A stretch of DNA of 62,768 nucleotides from M55B154 sp964486725 (GTDB lineage: Bacteria; Spirochaetota; UBA4802; UB4802), in the NCBI GenBank assembly GCA_964486725.1, contig CAZAOK010000008.1, forward strand, positions 1 to 62,768, written 5' to 3'. The notes under the pieces are model-generated. The model ran no database searches. It was given only the letters and a program-made list of their open reading frames with translations, and was not told the DNA's origin. This document shows positions 15,691-25,032 of this stretch, one piece after another. A program made the position numbers and the translations under genes. How positions within the stretch are numbered: position 1 is the first letter of the stretch; every line of letters starts with the position of its first letter.

Positions 15691-16632
15691 ATGATAGGAA
15701 AGCAGGATGAATTTTTACATGATTCAGATAAAACGGATAATCATGTAGAATCCTACAAGGTCTCCTTTGTAAGCAAGAAGGATAAACTGTATGGAGTAAG
15801 TGAATTTATATGGCTCTCGAAACAAAATGTGATAGGGTTTGAGTGGAGTATTATTTTTAATGAACTCCAATTCCAATATGAAAACAGTATGCAACTTGAT
15901 GGGAAATTGCCTCAAAAAGTTTTTACAGACAATAATTTTAAATATAAAATCGTAAAACCCCTTGAAAAATTTGAGTTAAAACTGCAAAATTCTGAAATTA
16001 CAACTGATCTCATGATAAAGGGAATGTACCCGTATTATGATTTTATCCCTGATCAGTTTGATAGTTCTGAGAGTAGTGAACAACTGCAGAATACACGGTT
16101 GTGGAACTGCTATGGTCAGCGTTGCCGGGTAAGTGGTGAATTGCAGTTCAAGAAGGGCCCTCAGAAGGGTGCAACTAAAAAGATAGATTGCATTGGTTTC
16201 AGGGAGCATACATGGGGCGATATTTTTATGCCTGGTATCAGTTCAAGAAGCAGGATTACCGCTCATTTCAGGGATATGACAATTGACATGACCTACCTTG
16301 ATCTTGAGGGGAATATATATTCACATGGATTCATTTCAAAAAAATCAGGTAATATTGGTATCGTTAACATTGAAATGGAGCTTGTTACATTTACAAGGGG
16401 ACAAAAAATTCCCTGCTCAACAGAATTTTCATACAAAGACACACAGGATGATATTGACCTCCTTGTCTCAAAGGCACTACACTCTGAAGAGTTGTCGGTT
16501 GATAAAAAAATGAAGAAAAAGTATATACGTTTTCGAAACTTTTCAGATTTCACCATTATAGGTACAAATAAAAAAGGTGTTGGAGTTGAAGAACACCTGA
16601 TATCAATTGAAAAGCTGAAAAGCCTGGAATAG
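15691..16632 (+). CDS. Lipocalin-like protein (CrtC/AttH or DUF7064-related)
   Basis: 313 aa, no signal peptide. The recognisable piece is IDCIGFREHTWGDIF, matching the GxRDHSWG signature of the CrtC/AttH and DUF7064 lipocalin-like proteins, preceded by the usual VSGELQFKKG strand and followed by a second half of long strands (ITAHFRDMTIDMTYLDLEGNIYSHGFI). Members act on hydrophobic molecules in some cases (carotenoid hydratase), but the reaction here is unknown. The next gene starts directly after its stop codon, so they form a pair. Family assignment is from one motif and the fold pattern. Confidence 0.55.
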   Translation: MIGKQDEFLHDSDKTDNHVESYKVSFVSKKDKLYGVSEFIWLSKQNVIGFEWSIIFNELQFQYENSMQLDGKLPQKVFTDNNFKYKIVKPLEKFELKLQNSEITTDLMIKGMYPYYDFIPDQFDSSESSEQLQNTRLWNCYGQRCRVSGELQFKKGPQKGATKKIDCIGFREHTWGDIFMPGISSRSRITAHFRDMTIDMTYLDLEGNIYSHGFISKKSGNIGIVNIEMELVTFTRGQKIPCSTEFSYKDTQDDIDLLVSKALHSEELSVDKKMKKKYIRFRNFSDFTIIGTNKKGVGVEEHLISIEKLKSLE

Positions 16633-17982
16633 ATGGTTGTAAAGATGCCCCTTTCAATACTAAAAGACCTTGTTCGTCGGTTGATTCCCTTCCTGGTTAT
16701 ACTCGGATTGTTATTGATATATACCGCGTATTTCAACATGCATTACCAGTGGTATGGTATATCTCTGGTAACCCGCGCGTATGTTTTCATGTTGGCATTT
16801 TATATTATTTTTAATTACGCATCAATAGATATTGAAGAGAGGCGTGAAGCATACATTTCCGCTTTTGGGAAAACAGGTGACTGGAGGCTGTTCTTCCATT
16901 CACGGGTGCTCCCTTTTATCGTTATTTTCCTCATGACTGTTTTATACGCTTTTACCGAATATACTGATTCAAAGAACTGGCTCATGAATTCAGTTCTGGC
17001 TTTGCTGGATGGTGAATTCGCAAACATAATCTATTATTCATTGCTTTTATTGCTGGTGTTAAAACTAAAAAAAAACCCTGGTATTACAGTTCCATTGTTT
17101 GTCATTTTGTCAGTATCATTTTATTTCATCGATCAACTTGCGTATGAATCGGTTCAGGGCGGGGCGGGCATCCTGGTACTGAAACTCCTGAAGGTAATAA
17201 TCTTGATCTATTTCCTCCTGTTTGAATATTTTTCCGATAGTATATCATACACGATTAAAGGATTTATTGCTGTTATAGTAAGTGGTCTCATGGTCTCTTT
17301 TTCTGCAGGGGTGCTGCACCTGGTATACGTTCAGGCTTCCCGGGGCCATCAGGCAAAAATTCAAGCAGGATTTATGTTAATGAAATACGGGTTTGCGTAT
17401 CCGATGTCCTACCTGCAGCAGAAAATATTAAATGACCCTGATTACAAGGAATTCGCAAGGCTGCTTGAGTATGCTGAATATGCTGATACTGATTTTACGT
17501 ATTCACCGGAAGAGTGGAAATCCCTTTTGTTTGCTCAGAATGTGCATATGGCAGACCTGGTGTCACGTTATCTTCTTCACGAGCATGTGATACTCAGTTA
17601 TACACAACTGGTCAGATACGCAACCGAGAAATCTGAATCACCAGATGAAAAACTTGAAGCAGCTACAAATTTTGTGAAGCTTACATCCAGGTATTGTGAC
17701 GGGAATGAACAGGACCTGATGAACAGGATAAAAAGAGGCAATGAACACTTCACACTATGGGGTCTTGCCGTGATAGCACAACACCGAAAGATAGTGTATG
17801 TACCATTTTTAATCGACTACCTTACCCATATAGAGAGTATATATGAAAACGCCGCCTATGGTGCCCTTGTCGCGATTACAGGTAAAGATCCTGCAGGTGA
17901 GTTTAACCGACAGGTGAATGACCCGGGTACAATACTATTTTTCAGGGATTATTATTTACAAAATCGCAATAGCGATATATAG
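16633..17982 (+). CDS. Multi-pass membrane protein of unknown function
   Basis: 449 aa; ATG follows the previous stop without a gap. About eight hydrophobic segments fill residues 1-230 (for example LIPFLVILGLLLIYTAYF, YYSLLLLLVLKL, VPLFVILSVSFYFI, GFIAVIVSGLMVSFSAGV). The C-terminal 200 residues are soluble and helical, with a repeat-like look (LFAQNVHMADLVSRYLLHEH, WGLAVIAQHRKIVYVPFLIDYL) that could be HEAT-type. I do not recognise the family. Translational coupling with the lipocalin-like gene suggests a joint role at the membrane. Its 3' end overlaps the convergent nth gene by 41 bases. Confidence 0.7.
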   Translation: MVVKMPLSILKDLVRRLIPFLVILGLLLIYTAYFNMHYQWYGISLVTRAYVFMLAFYIIFNYASIDIEERREAYISAFGKTGDWRLFFHSRVLPFIVIFLMTVLYAFTEYTDSKNWLMNSVLALLDGEFANIIYYSLLLLLVLKLKKNPGITVPLFVILSVSFYFIDQLAYESVQGGAGILVLKLLKVIILIYFLLFEYFSDSISYTIKGFIAVIVSGLMVSFSAGVLHLVYVQASRGHQAKIQAGFMLMKYGFAYPMSYLQQKILNDPDYKEFARLLEYAEYADTDFTYSPEEWKSLLFAQNVHMADLVSRYLLHEHVILSYTQLVRYATEKSESPDEKLEAATNFVKLTSRYCDGNEQDLMNRIKRGNEHFTLWGLAVIAQHRKIVYVPFLIDYLTHIESIYENAAYGALVAITGKDPAGEFNRQVNDPGTILFFRDYYLQNRNSDI

Positions 17983-18574
17983 GACAGCTGTCACATAACG
18001 GTTTTCGTGACACGCAAATATGTCTGCCGTGGGTAATAAAAAGAACATGGCTTTCTATCCAGTACTCTTCAGCGATCATAAGGGCAAGAGCCCTTTCCAC
18101 CTCTACGGGATTCGTTGAAGTAGTGTATCCAATTCTTTTGCTCACCCGCATCACGTGGGTGTCAACAGGTATTGCGGGGATGCCAAATCCAAAAGCCCTG
18201 ACCACCTGCGCTGATTTTCTACCTACACCTGGTAAAAAGGTGAGATCTTCCAGCGCATCCGGCACTATCCCATTGTATTTTGACAGGATCATTCTGGACA
18301 GCATGACGATGTTTTTAGCTTTATTGCGATAAAATCCGGTTGATTTTATTATGATCTCAATATCAGCGATCTCAGCATGGGCCAGGCTTTGGAAATCAGG
18401 GTATTCCTGGAAAAGAACAGGAGTAACAGTATTTACCTGTTTGTCAGTTGTCTGGGCTGATAATACAACGGAAATCAGCAGTTGATACAGGTTTTTGTAA
18501 TGGAGGCCGGGCTCAACATGACCATATGTTTCCCTGAGAATGTTGAGTATGGTTGATGAAAGTTCTTGTTTCAT
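17942..18574 (-). CDS. nth: Endonuclease III (DNA glycosylase/AP lyase)
   Basis: 210 aa. Removes oxidised pyrimidines and cuts the abasic site in base-excision repair. Helix-hairpin-helix with the catalytic Lys is LPGVGRKSAQVV; the catalytic Asp is in IPVDTHVMRVSKRIG; the [4Fe-4S] motif C-x6-C-x2-C-x5-C is CVSRKPLCDSCPIYRYC at the C-terminus. Its start overlaps the stop of the preceding small membrane protein gene by 4 bases (ATGA), so it is the last gene of the rdgB-led operon. The 3' end runs into the convergent membrane protein gene. Confidence 0.97.
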   Translation of the reverse strand: MKQELSSTILNILRETYGHVEPGLHYKNLYQLLISVVLSAQTTDKQVNTVTPVLFQEYPDFQSLAHAEIADIEIIIKSTGFYRNKAKNIVMLSRMILSKYNGIVPDALEDLTFLPGVGRKSAQVVRAFGFGIPAIPVDTHVMRVSKRIGYTTSTNPVEVERALALMIAEEYWIESHVLFITHGRHICVSRKPLCDSCPIYRYCDFVNNNP

Positions 18575-18882
18575 TCTTTGTACTGTTTTTTAGCAGCTTT
18601 TTCTTTTGCCTTGGCCATTTTTTTTGTCTGTTTCTGCTTTTCTTTTTCAATTTTCGTTTGTGCCTTCAATAATTCTTTCTGGTTATCTGCTGACGAATTA
18701 TCTTCTATATTATCAATTTCTTTTTTCTTACTACTGTTTGCTGTGCGTGAACTTCTCCGTTCCCGTGCCTTGTCGATAATAAAATTGGCAAGTTTCTTGC
18801 CGAACTGGGCAATAAAACCGGTGATAAGAATGGTTATCACCCACTTAAGAATTGTGACAGTATCCTGGTTTAATAATTTCAT
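18571..18882 (-). CDS. Small membrane protein with Lys/Glu-rich tail
   Basis: 103 aa. One membrane helix (about 12-26, LKWVITILITGFIAQFG) near the N-terminus, then a long charged region ending in a coiled-coil-like stretch very rich in Lys, Glu, Gln and Ala (KEKQKQTKKMAKAKEKAAKK). I do not recognise it. It overlaps both neighbours by 4 bases (ATGA), so it is translated together with the TPR lipoprotein and nth. The tail might bind nucleic acid or a partner; that is a guess from charge. Confidence 0.65.
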   Translation of the reverse strand: MKLLNQDTVTILKWVITILITGFIAQFGKKLANFIIDKARERRSSRTANSSKKKEIDNIEDNSSADNQKELLKAQTKIEKEKQKQTKKMAKAKEKAAKKQYKE

Positions 18883-19406
18883 GGTATGGTACCTTTCAGG
18901 TATTGCCGGGCTTCATGCTTCCTGTTTTTCAGTATGTTATCGGTTGCAATATCATTGCTGAAAAAATATAATCCGCATACCAGGGTCTGAGAATATTCTA
19001 CGGATAAAAGTTTTGTAAAATCATTTACGGCTTCAGACCTGTTACCCAGTTGTATGTTTGCATTTGCCCGGTAATACAGCGCTTCAAAATGTCCAGGGTT
19101 TTCCTCCAGGGCCCTGTTGAAAAAATTAACCGATTCGGAAAATAATCCCTGGTAATAATGGGCTATACCTGCGCCAAACAATATATCATAATCTATGTAA
19201 TCTTTCTGGATAAGGCGTTTGAAATCAAGTAATGCCCATTCATAATTATTCTTTTGTATATGCTCCCACCCGCTAATAATAATTTCGTTGATATCAGGAT
19301 TCTTATAACGGCGCAGGTTTTCGTGGTTCCCGGTGAATTTTAGCTCAGAACTGCTGCATGAGAGCGTGATGAATAAAAACATAACTGGTATAATTTTTAA
19401 TATCAT
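18879..19406 (-). CDS. TPR-containing lipoprotein
   Basis: 175 aa. A lipoprotein signal (IIPVMFLFITLSCSSS, lipid on Cys 17 or near it) is followed by three TPR-like units (SGWEHIQKNNYEWALLDFKRLI, GIAHYYQGLFSESVNFFNRAL, YYRANANIQLGNRSEAVNDFTKLL). It should sit on a membrane face in the periplasm and bind a protein partner. AAAGGA precedes the ATG. It is the second gene of the rdgB operon. The partner is unknown. Confidence 0.75.
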   Translation of the reverse strand: MILKIIPVMFLFITLSCSSSELKFTGNHENLRRYKNPDINEIIISGWEHIQKNNYEWALLDFKRLIQKDYIDYDILFGAGIAHYYQGLFSESVNFFNRALEENPGHFEALYYRANANIQLGNRSEAVNDFTKLLSVEYSQTLVCGLYFFSNDIATDNILKNRKHEARQYLKGTIP

Positions 19407-19419
19407 GTGACAAATCCTT

Positions 19420-20037
19420 TCAGATTTTTATATCGGGCAGTGACGCCAGCAAGTCTGCTATCTTGTGAAGTGCCTGTGCCCTGTGGCTGATGCGATTTTT
19501 TTCAGCAAGAGGGAGTTCAGCCATTGTTTTCCCTTTTTCTTCCAGGTAGAATATGGGGTCATACCCAAAACCGTGAGTTCCCCTGGGCTCACGGGTGATC
19601 AATCCTTCACAAGTTCCAGTGCGTGTATATATCCTGCCATCGGGAAATGCAAGTGCCATCACGCATACGAATCGGCCGGTGCGTTCACTGTCTGGCACGT
19701 GGGACATCTTATTTAACACCAGCTGGTTTCTCATCCCATCATCAAGCCCGGGGCCTCCGTACCTGGCGGAATAGACACCCGGTTCTCTGTTAAGGGCATC
19801 TATTTCCAGACCAGAATCATCCGCAAGGGAGGGAAGGCCGGTATGGTTACAAACAGCCCTTGCTTTAATCGAGGCATTTTCATCAAAAGTGGTGCCGGTT
19901 TCTTCGATGGTCTGAATATCCGGGTAGTCATTCAAAGTTGACACCTTCTGTATCCCAGATGGTTGGAGTACAGGCAGTATTTCCCTGACTTTGTGCTGAT
20001 TTTTTGTTGCTATGACAAGTTTCATAAGTATATTCAT
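19420..20037 (-). CDS. rdgB: XTP/dITP diphosphatase (RdgB/HAM1 family)
   Basis: 205 aa from ATG 20037, or 201 aa from ATG 20025, which fits the family start MKLVIATKNQHK better; neither has a clear ribosome site. It removes XTP, dITP and ITP from the nucleotide pool. Motifs: ATKNQHKVREI, LADDSGLEIDALNREPGVYSARYGG (metal and base contacts), RTGRFVCVMALAFPDG, GTHGFGYDPIF, MAELPLAEKNRISHRAQA. It heads the minus-strand operon with nth, putting nucleotide sanitation and base-excision repair together. Confidence 0.95.
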   Translation of the reverse strand: MNILMKLVIATKNQHKVREILPVLQPSGIQKVSTLNDYPDIQTIEETGTTFDENASIKARAVCNHTGLPSLADDSGLEIDALNREPGVYSARYGGPGLDDGMRNQLVLNKMSHVPDSERTGRFVCVMALAFPDGRIYTRTGTCEGLITREPRGTHGFGYDPIFYLEEKGKTMAELPLAEKNRISHRAQALHKIADLLASLPDIKI

Positions 20038-20218
20038 TTACAAAAGGATGTAGTTTCTTTGATGATATCACATGTGGAATCAGGGAAGTCAATACAATTA
20101 CGGTATTATGTATAGTGTGAGATGAAAAATATCATAAGAATATGTATTTTTATTGTAGTTTTTATTATTGATGTATACTTCAGGATATGTATAGTAGAGA
20201 TAATGGTTGCAACCTATT

Positions 20219-20896
20219 ATGGAAGACAATAGCCTGAAAAAGGAAAACATCCTGAATGTTGGCGTAGCAGTGGCAGATACGCTTGATGATATGGTTCGTT
20301 CATACCGATTGATGAACAAACATTCCAACAGAAGAAGATTTGTAGTTTCAAGGGAAAACGTGGTCGATGGGCATGGTAACATTATTGTGGAGAAGGCGAA
20401 GGATATTGACATCCCGGTGGTAAAGCAGTTTCAGCGTTCTTTTGACAGAAATACAGAATTTAAAATATTCAGCTCAGATGAGGGAATCGCAATTATTACT
20501 AATACTGAAGCGGAATATGGTAGAGATTTTTCAAAATCACTAATAAACCAGGTGGAGAATATTGGTGGTGGTATTTATAAACCATTTATTGACATTGTGC
20601 AGAGTTTTTATGAATTATTCGCCCTTTTTCAGAAAGGCTTGTCCCCAAAACTTATTATCGTGGGATATATACCAGTTAAGAATATCGGGCAGGAAGTGAA
20701 TATGTACAATGAACTCAAAAGACATGACCCGTATATACGTTATCTTGATGTACTGCACACGGAGCTGAAACCCAGGTCATTTATTAAAGGTGTTCCGCAG
20801 TTTATGCTTGATACAGAAGATGAGAAGGCCTGGCATAAATTCGTTCTTAAGGTTATTCATGAATACACGAAGCCCTATTTTATGGAAGAGATCTGA
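20219..20896 (+). CDS. Hypothetical protein upstream of a histidine kinase
   Basis: 225 aa from ATG 20219 (frame open to a TTG at 20207). Soluble, no signal peptide or membrane segment. Strand-helix pattern in both halves (RRRFVVSRENVVDGHGNIIVEK, LSPKLIIVGYIPVKNIGQEV) suggests an alpha/beta fold, but I recognise no family. It ends 11 bases before the sensor kinase gene, on the same strand, so it is probably a component or modulator of that signalling unit. Confidence 0.65.
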   Translation: MEDNSLKKENILNVGVAVADTLDDMVRSYRLMNKHSNRRRFVVSRENVVDGHGNIIVEKAKDIDIPVVKQFQRSFDRNTEFKIFSSDEGIAIITNTEAEYGRDFSKSLINQVENIGGGIYKPFIDIVQSFYELFALFQKGLSPKLIIVGYIPVKNIGQEVNMYNELKRHDPYIRYLDVLHTELKPRSFIKGVPQFMLDTEDEKAWHKFVLKVIHEYTKPYFMEEI

Positions 20897-20907
20897 ATAA
20901 AGTAAAA

Positions 20908-22956
20908 ATGAAACGTAATATACAGATACAGTTGCTCATGTATATCCCGGATCTGCTGCTGCTTGCGCTAGCGGTGATAGCCTTTGTGGGAATGTTTAAT
21001 CAACAGATGAAGGTATTGTTTATTGTTATGGGCCTTCTGATCGTATTGATGATTGTTCGGACGATACTGATAAATACCCTGATTAGAAAACTGTACACAT
21101 CAAGAATAATTGATATCCGGACATTAATTAATGCGTTCAAGAAGGGAAGGTACAAGCTGAGGGCAGATCAGCCAAGGGGGGATGATGCACTTGCCGACAT
21201 ACACCGTGATCTAGTCATAGTGGGTACGCATTTTGATAACATCATATCATCCCAACAGGGAGAGATTGAGAAGCTTCGTGAATTATACGATAGTATTGTG
21301 TTGTCACTCAATTCATATTTTCTTGTGCTGAATGAAAGGGAGGAAATCGTTTTCGCGAATGAAGTGTTCTGCAAAAAATTCCAGATGAGTTTGGGGTACA
21401 TAGCAGGAAAAAAAATTGATGACATCTTTTATTTCGTTACGGGCAGGATTAAAGAATCAATTCAACAGGTAAAAAGAGATGGAAGCTCGGTAGTGCTTGA
21501 GAAAACACATCTTCTTTCGAATGAGCGAATATCAATAATTGCCGATATCAAAATTTCTTACATTACAGTAAAAGGCGAGAACCAGATTGTTCTTGTAATG
21601 GATGACATAACCAACAGGTGCCGAAAAGATTACCAAATTTCCCTGATAAGCCAGATATCCGAGTCTATTCAGCATGATGACAGGCTTGACCATGTACTGC
21701 ACACCATTCTAACGGGGGTAACCTCGGGTACCGGGCTGGGTTTTAACAGGGCCATGCTTTTTTTAAAGGATGAGAAGAGACACATGTTGTCAGGTAGAAT
21801 GGCAGTAGGTCCGGATACCATAGAAGAAGCAATAAAAATATGGAATTCTGTGGCGACTGGAAGAGATGAGAACAATAAAGCGGCTGTGAAAGATACCACC
21901 GAGGGGAAGGGAAAGGAGCTTCTCAAGAAAGTTCAGACATCGAGTTTTGATCTTAAAGAAGACAATCTTCTTGTACGTGTGTTGAATACCGCAACAAGCA
22001 TACACATTCATGACGCTTCCAGCGATAACCGGGTGGATGATGAAATTAAGAGATTCATGGATGTAAATGAATTTGTAATTGTACCGCTGGTTGCCGGAAA
22101 CAAAACGATTGGTGTTATCATAGCGGATAATAAATACAACCAGATCCCAATCGGGGTAGACAGTGTTGATCTTCTTTCAATATTTGCCTACCAGGCCGCA
22201 CTTTCAATTGAAAGCTATAATAACCTTGAAATGGTACAGGATGAGATGGACAAGATACAGTACCGGCAGGAGGCCATTGTGGAATCTGAAAAGCTGGCAG
22301 CTGTTGGACGAATCGCGTCTCATATTGCCCATGAGATCAGAAATCCACTTGTTACCATGGGTGGGTATGCAAGGCGGATAATGCAGCAAACAGATTCTGA
22401 TATTCCAAGGGGTGCACAGGTTCACAAGGCGGCAAATGTTATAATAAACGAGGCAGACAGGCTTGAAAAAATTCTGTCAAATGTTATGGATTTTACAAGG
22501 CCGTCGCCATTCATTCTTAAATTTAATAACATTAACGAAGTTATTGAGGACACGGTTAATCTTCTTCGAAACCTTTTCCAGGAACAAAGGGTTGAAATTG
22601 ACCTGCAACTGGGTGATAATATACCACTGATCAAGTCTGATTTTAACCAGATGAAACAGGTTATGCTTAACCTTTTACAGAATTCTATTGACGCAACCGC
22701 ATCTCATGGTAAGATTTATGTGTTAACGTTAATGAGAAACAGAAGGGTTGTCGTAATTGTTCGGGATACGGGGCCTGGTTTCGAACCAGATGATATAGAA
22801 AAAGTGTTTGATCCATTTTTCAGTACAAAGGTGACAGGTGTTGGTCTTGGCCTGGCAATCGTAAAAAAAATCATCATGGATCATGGTGGAGAAATTACTG
22901 TAATGAACTGGGATAAGGGTGCCGAGGTGCGAATTTCACTTCCATTGCCCGGATGA
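20908..22956 (+). CDS. Membrane sensor histidine kinase (2 TM, PAS, GAF, HisKA, HATPase)
   Basis: 682 aa. Two close membrane helices (about 8-27 and 33-55) are joined by only a few residues, so nearly all sensing is cytoplasmic. Then a PAS-like domain (about 125-235), a GAF-like domain (about 245-430), the HisKA dimer helix with phospho-acceptor H475 in ASHIAHEIRNPL, and a catalytic ATPase domain with the N box (MLNLLQNSIDA), G1 (RDTGPGF) and G2 (GVGLGLAIVKKI). Its partner is probably the single-domain response regulator 78 bases downstream. The ligand of GAF or PAS is not predictable. Confidence 0.93.
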   Translation: MKRNIQIQLLMYIPDLLLLALAVIAFVGMFNQQMKVLFIVMGLLIVLMIVRTILINTLIRKLYTSRIIDIRTLINAFKKGRYKLRADQPRGDDALADIHRDLVIVGTHFDNIISSQQGEIEKLRELYDSIVLSLNSYFLVLNEREEIVFANEVFCKKFQMSLGYIAGKKIDDIFYFVTGRIKESIQQVKRDGSSVVLEKTHLLSNERISIIADIKISYITVKGENQIVLVMDDITNRCRKDYQISLISQISESIQHDDRLDHVLHTILTGVTSGTGLGFNRAMLFLKDEKRHMLSGRMAVGPDTIEEAIKIWNSVATGRDENNKAAVKDTTEGKGKELLKKVQTSSFDLKEDNLLVRVLNTATSIHIHDASSDNRVDDEIKRFMDVNEFVIVPLVAGNKTIGVIIADNKYNQIPIGVDSVDLLSIFAYQAALSIESYNNLEMVQDEMDKIQYRQEAIVESEKLAAVGRIASHIAHEIRNPLVTMGGYARRIMQQTDSDIPRGAQVHKAANVIINEADRLEKILSNVMDFTRPSPFILKFNNINEVIEDTVNLLRNLFQEQRVEIDLQLGDNIPLIKSDFNQMKQVMLNLLQNSIDATASHGKIYVLTLMRNRRVVVIVRDTGPGFEPDDIEKVFDPFFSTKVTGVGLGLAIVKKIIMDHGGEITVMNWDKGAEVRISLPLPG

Positions 22957-23034
22957 TTTGAAAAGTATGTAAAATGTATTTGAAATTAACAGTGTATTAG
23001 TTGTATACTTTATTTATGATCAATGGAGGTGGCA

Positions 23035-23397
23035 ATGAGTAAAATCCTTATAGTTGAAGACGAGCAACATCAGCGCGAACTGTATGCAATGGAATTACAG
23101 GAAGAGGGTTATGAGGTAGATCAGGCTTCGAATGGAAAGGAAGCAGTAGACCTGGTAAAAGAAAATAAATATGACCTGGTTATACTTGATATACGGATGC
23201 CTGAAATGGATGGCATAGAAGCTCTTGGTAAAATCCTTTCCCGGGATAAGAAAATACCAATTATAATTTATACGGCATACTCAAACTATAAAAGTAATTT
23301 CATGACATGGACAGCTGATGCATATATTACAAAATCATCAAACCTTGACGAGTTAAAAGAAAAAATTAGTGAATTATTGTCAACACGCAATCCGTAA
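23035..23397 (+). CDS. Single-domain response regulator (CheY-like)
   Basis: 120 aa; ATG 23035 is chosen because GGAGGT lies at 23025-23030, inside the longer frame from 23023. Acidic pocket E8-D9, phospho-acceptor D52 in LVILDIRMPEMDG, T80 and K100 are all present, and nothing else: there is no output domain. It probably receives phosphate from the kinase upstream and acts by protein contact. Its stop codon shares one base with the glgC start codon, coupling it to glycogen synthesis. Confidence 0.93.
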   Translation: MSKILIVEDEQHQRELYAMELQEEGYEVDQASNGKEAVDLVKENKYDLVILDIRMPEMDGIEALGKILSRDKKIPIIIYTAYSNYKSNFMTWTADAYITKSSNLDELKEKISELLSTRNP

Positions 23398-24614
23398 TGG
23401 GTGATGATTTTCTCAAAAAGACCCTGGTATTCGTGCTGGCAGGTGGGCAGGGAGAGCGGTTATATCCATTAACGAAGGATCGCTCCAAGCCCGCTGTGCA
23501 CTTTGGCGGGATATACAGGATTATTGATTTTTCGCTGAGTAATTGCCTCAATTCTGACTTGCGACGCATTATAGTACTGACCCAGTATAAATCGTTATCC
23601 CTTGATCGTCATATAAAAACCGCATGGAATCTCTACAGGCGTGAGTCGGGGCATTTTATCGATGTAGTCCCCCCACAGCAGCGTTTTGATGCGAACTGGT
23701 ATCTTGGCACAGCCGATGCAATATTCCAAAATATTTACATAATTGAACATGAGAAACCTGAGTATATCGTAGTTCTTTCAGGGGATCATGTGTATAAAAT
23801 GGATTATAAAAAGCTTATTGAATATCACATCAATAAAGGTGCGGATATGACAATAGCAGCAATCGAGACACCTGTAGCAGAAGCGAAACGGTTTGGAGTT
23901 TTACAGACGAATGCTGATTTACAGGTGACAGGATTTCAGGAAAAACCAGGTGAGCCGGCAGCTGTGACGGGAAAAGATGATACTTCTTATGTATCAATGG
24001 GGATTTACGTATTTACTACCAGAAAACTTGTGCAATATCTTTCCGAGGACCATAAAATGGACAGTAGCAGGGATTTCGGAAAGGATATCATACCCAGGGT
24101 ATATGCTGATGAAAAAGTATATGCATATGATTATGTGAATAATGAAAAATCACATCCTTACTGGAAGGATATTGGAACCATATCCTCGTATTTTGAAACA
24201 CACCATGATCTTGTAGCGATTTCGCCGGAGTTGAACCTCTATGATAAGGAATGGCCAATACGTACATACATGGAACAATGGCCCCCGGCTAAAATGGTGT
24301 TTAACCAGGAGGGGCGGAGAGGCTTAGCTTTGAATTCCATTATATCAAATGGGGCTATCATTAGTGGCAGCATGGTGGAAGATTCAGTCATATCACCAGG
24401 AGTGAAAGTAAACAGTTATTCTGAGATAAGAAAATCTATTATTCTGCATGGATGCAGAATAGGAAGACATACACGAATACAAAATGCAATTATTGATAAG
24501 TATAATATTATATCAGAAAATGAAGAAATTGGTTTTGACCTTGAAAAAGATCGGCAGCGATTTACTGTTACACCAGAAGGAATAGTAGTTGTGCCTAAAG
24601 GATTGCTTCAATAA
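23397..24614 (+). CDS. glgC: Glucose-1-phosphate adenylyltransferase
   Basis: 405 aa. Makes ADP-glucose for glycogen. Nucleotidyltransferase start LAGGQGERLYPLTKDRSKPAVHFGG, FGGIYRIIDFSLSNC, the glucose site DANWYLGTADAIFQN, VSMGIYVF, and the C-terminal left-handed beta-helix (SIISNGAIISGSMVEDSVISPGVKV). Its ATG overlaps the response-regulator stop by one base. No glgA or glgB is in the window. The tight coupling to a two-component pair is unusual to me for this gene. Confidence 0.96.
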   Translation: MGDDFLKKTLVFVLAGGQGERLYPLTKDRSKPAVHFGGIYRIIDFSLSNCLNSDLRRIIVLTQYKSLSLDRHIKTAWNLYRRESGHFIDVVPPQQRFDANWYLGTADAIFQNIYIIEHEKPEYIVVLSGDHVYKMDYKKLIEYHINKGADMTIAAIETPVAEAKRFGVLQTNADLQVTGFQEKPGEPAAVTGKDDTSYVSMGIYVFTTRKLVQYLSEDHKMDSSRDFGKDIIPRVYADEKVYAYDYVNNEKSHPYWKDIGTISSYFETHHDLVAISPELNLYDKEWPIRTYMEQWPPAKMVFNQEGRRGLALNSIISNGAIISGSMVEDSVISPGVKVNSYSEIRKSIILHGCRIGRHTRIQNAIIDKYNIISENEEIGFDLEKDRQRFTVTPEGIVVVPKGLLQ

Positions 24615-24624
24615 GTGAAGTTTA

Positions 24625-25032
24625 TTATTTTTCATCATTGTGTTCTTCTTTGGCCTTTTGTTTTAATATACCTTCTTGAATCAGGTGATAGTGTACAGGG
24701 GAGTGAATAACCATGGTGGTGAAAATATATTCATCCTTGTTCTTCATCATGACATTCACATGTGATACAAGATCCTTGATCTCAAAATCAGACCTGCCAA
24801 GTTTTCTGTTAAGATCATTTATGACAAGTTCCTGCATAAACTGGTAATGAGAATTGACAAATTCAAGGGCTATCTCTTTCTCGGGAGTGTCACTTTTGTA
24901 TTTATTCATCGCCACGGTAATGTTATCAGAAGAAAGAAGGGATACCGCTTCTTCAGCTACAAGAATTCGATTGGGTTCTTTACTTGAAGCCGCTTCGTTG
25001 CTGGGAGGAGTGTTGTTTTGTTCTTCTGGCAT
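24625..25032 (-). CDS. Hypothetical soluble protein
   Basis: 135 aa from ATG 25032 (a GTG lies directly before it). The first 25 residues are polar and disordered-looking (EEQNNTPPSNEAASSKEPN); the rest is alpha-helical with a few strands (EIALEFVNSHYQFMQELVINDLNRKLG, EYIFTTMVIHSPVHYHLIQEGI). No motif that I recognise. It is convergent with glgC, 10 bases away, and stands alone on the minus strand. Confidence 0.55.
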   Translation of the reverse strand: MPEEQNNTPPSNEAASSKEPNRILVAEEAVSLLSSDNITVAMNKYKSDTPEKEIALEFVNSHYQFMQELVINDLNRKLGRSDFEIKDLVSHVNVMMKNKDEYIFTTMVIHSPVHYHLIQEGILKQKAKEEHNDEK

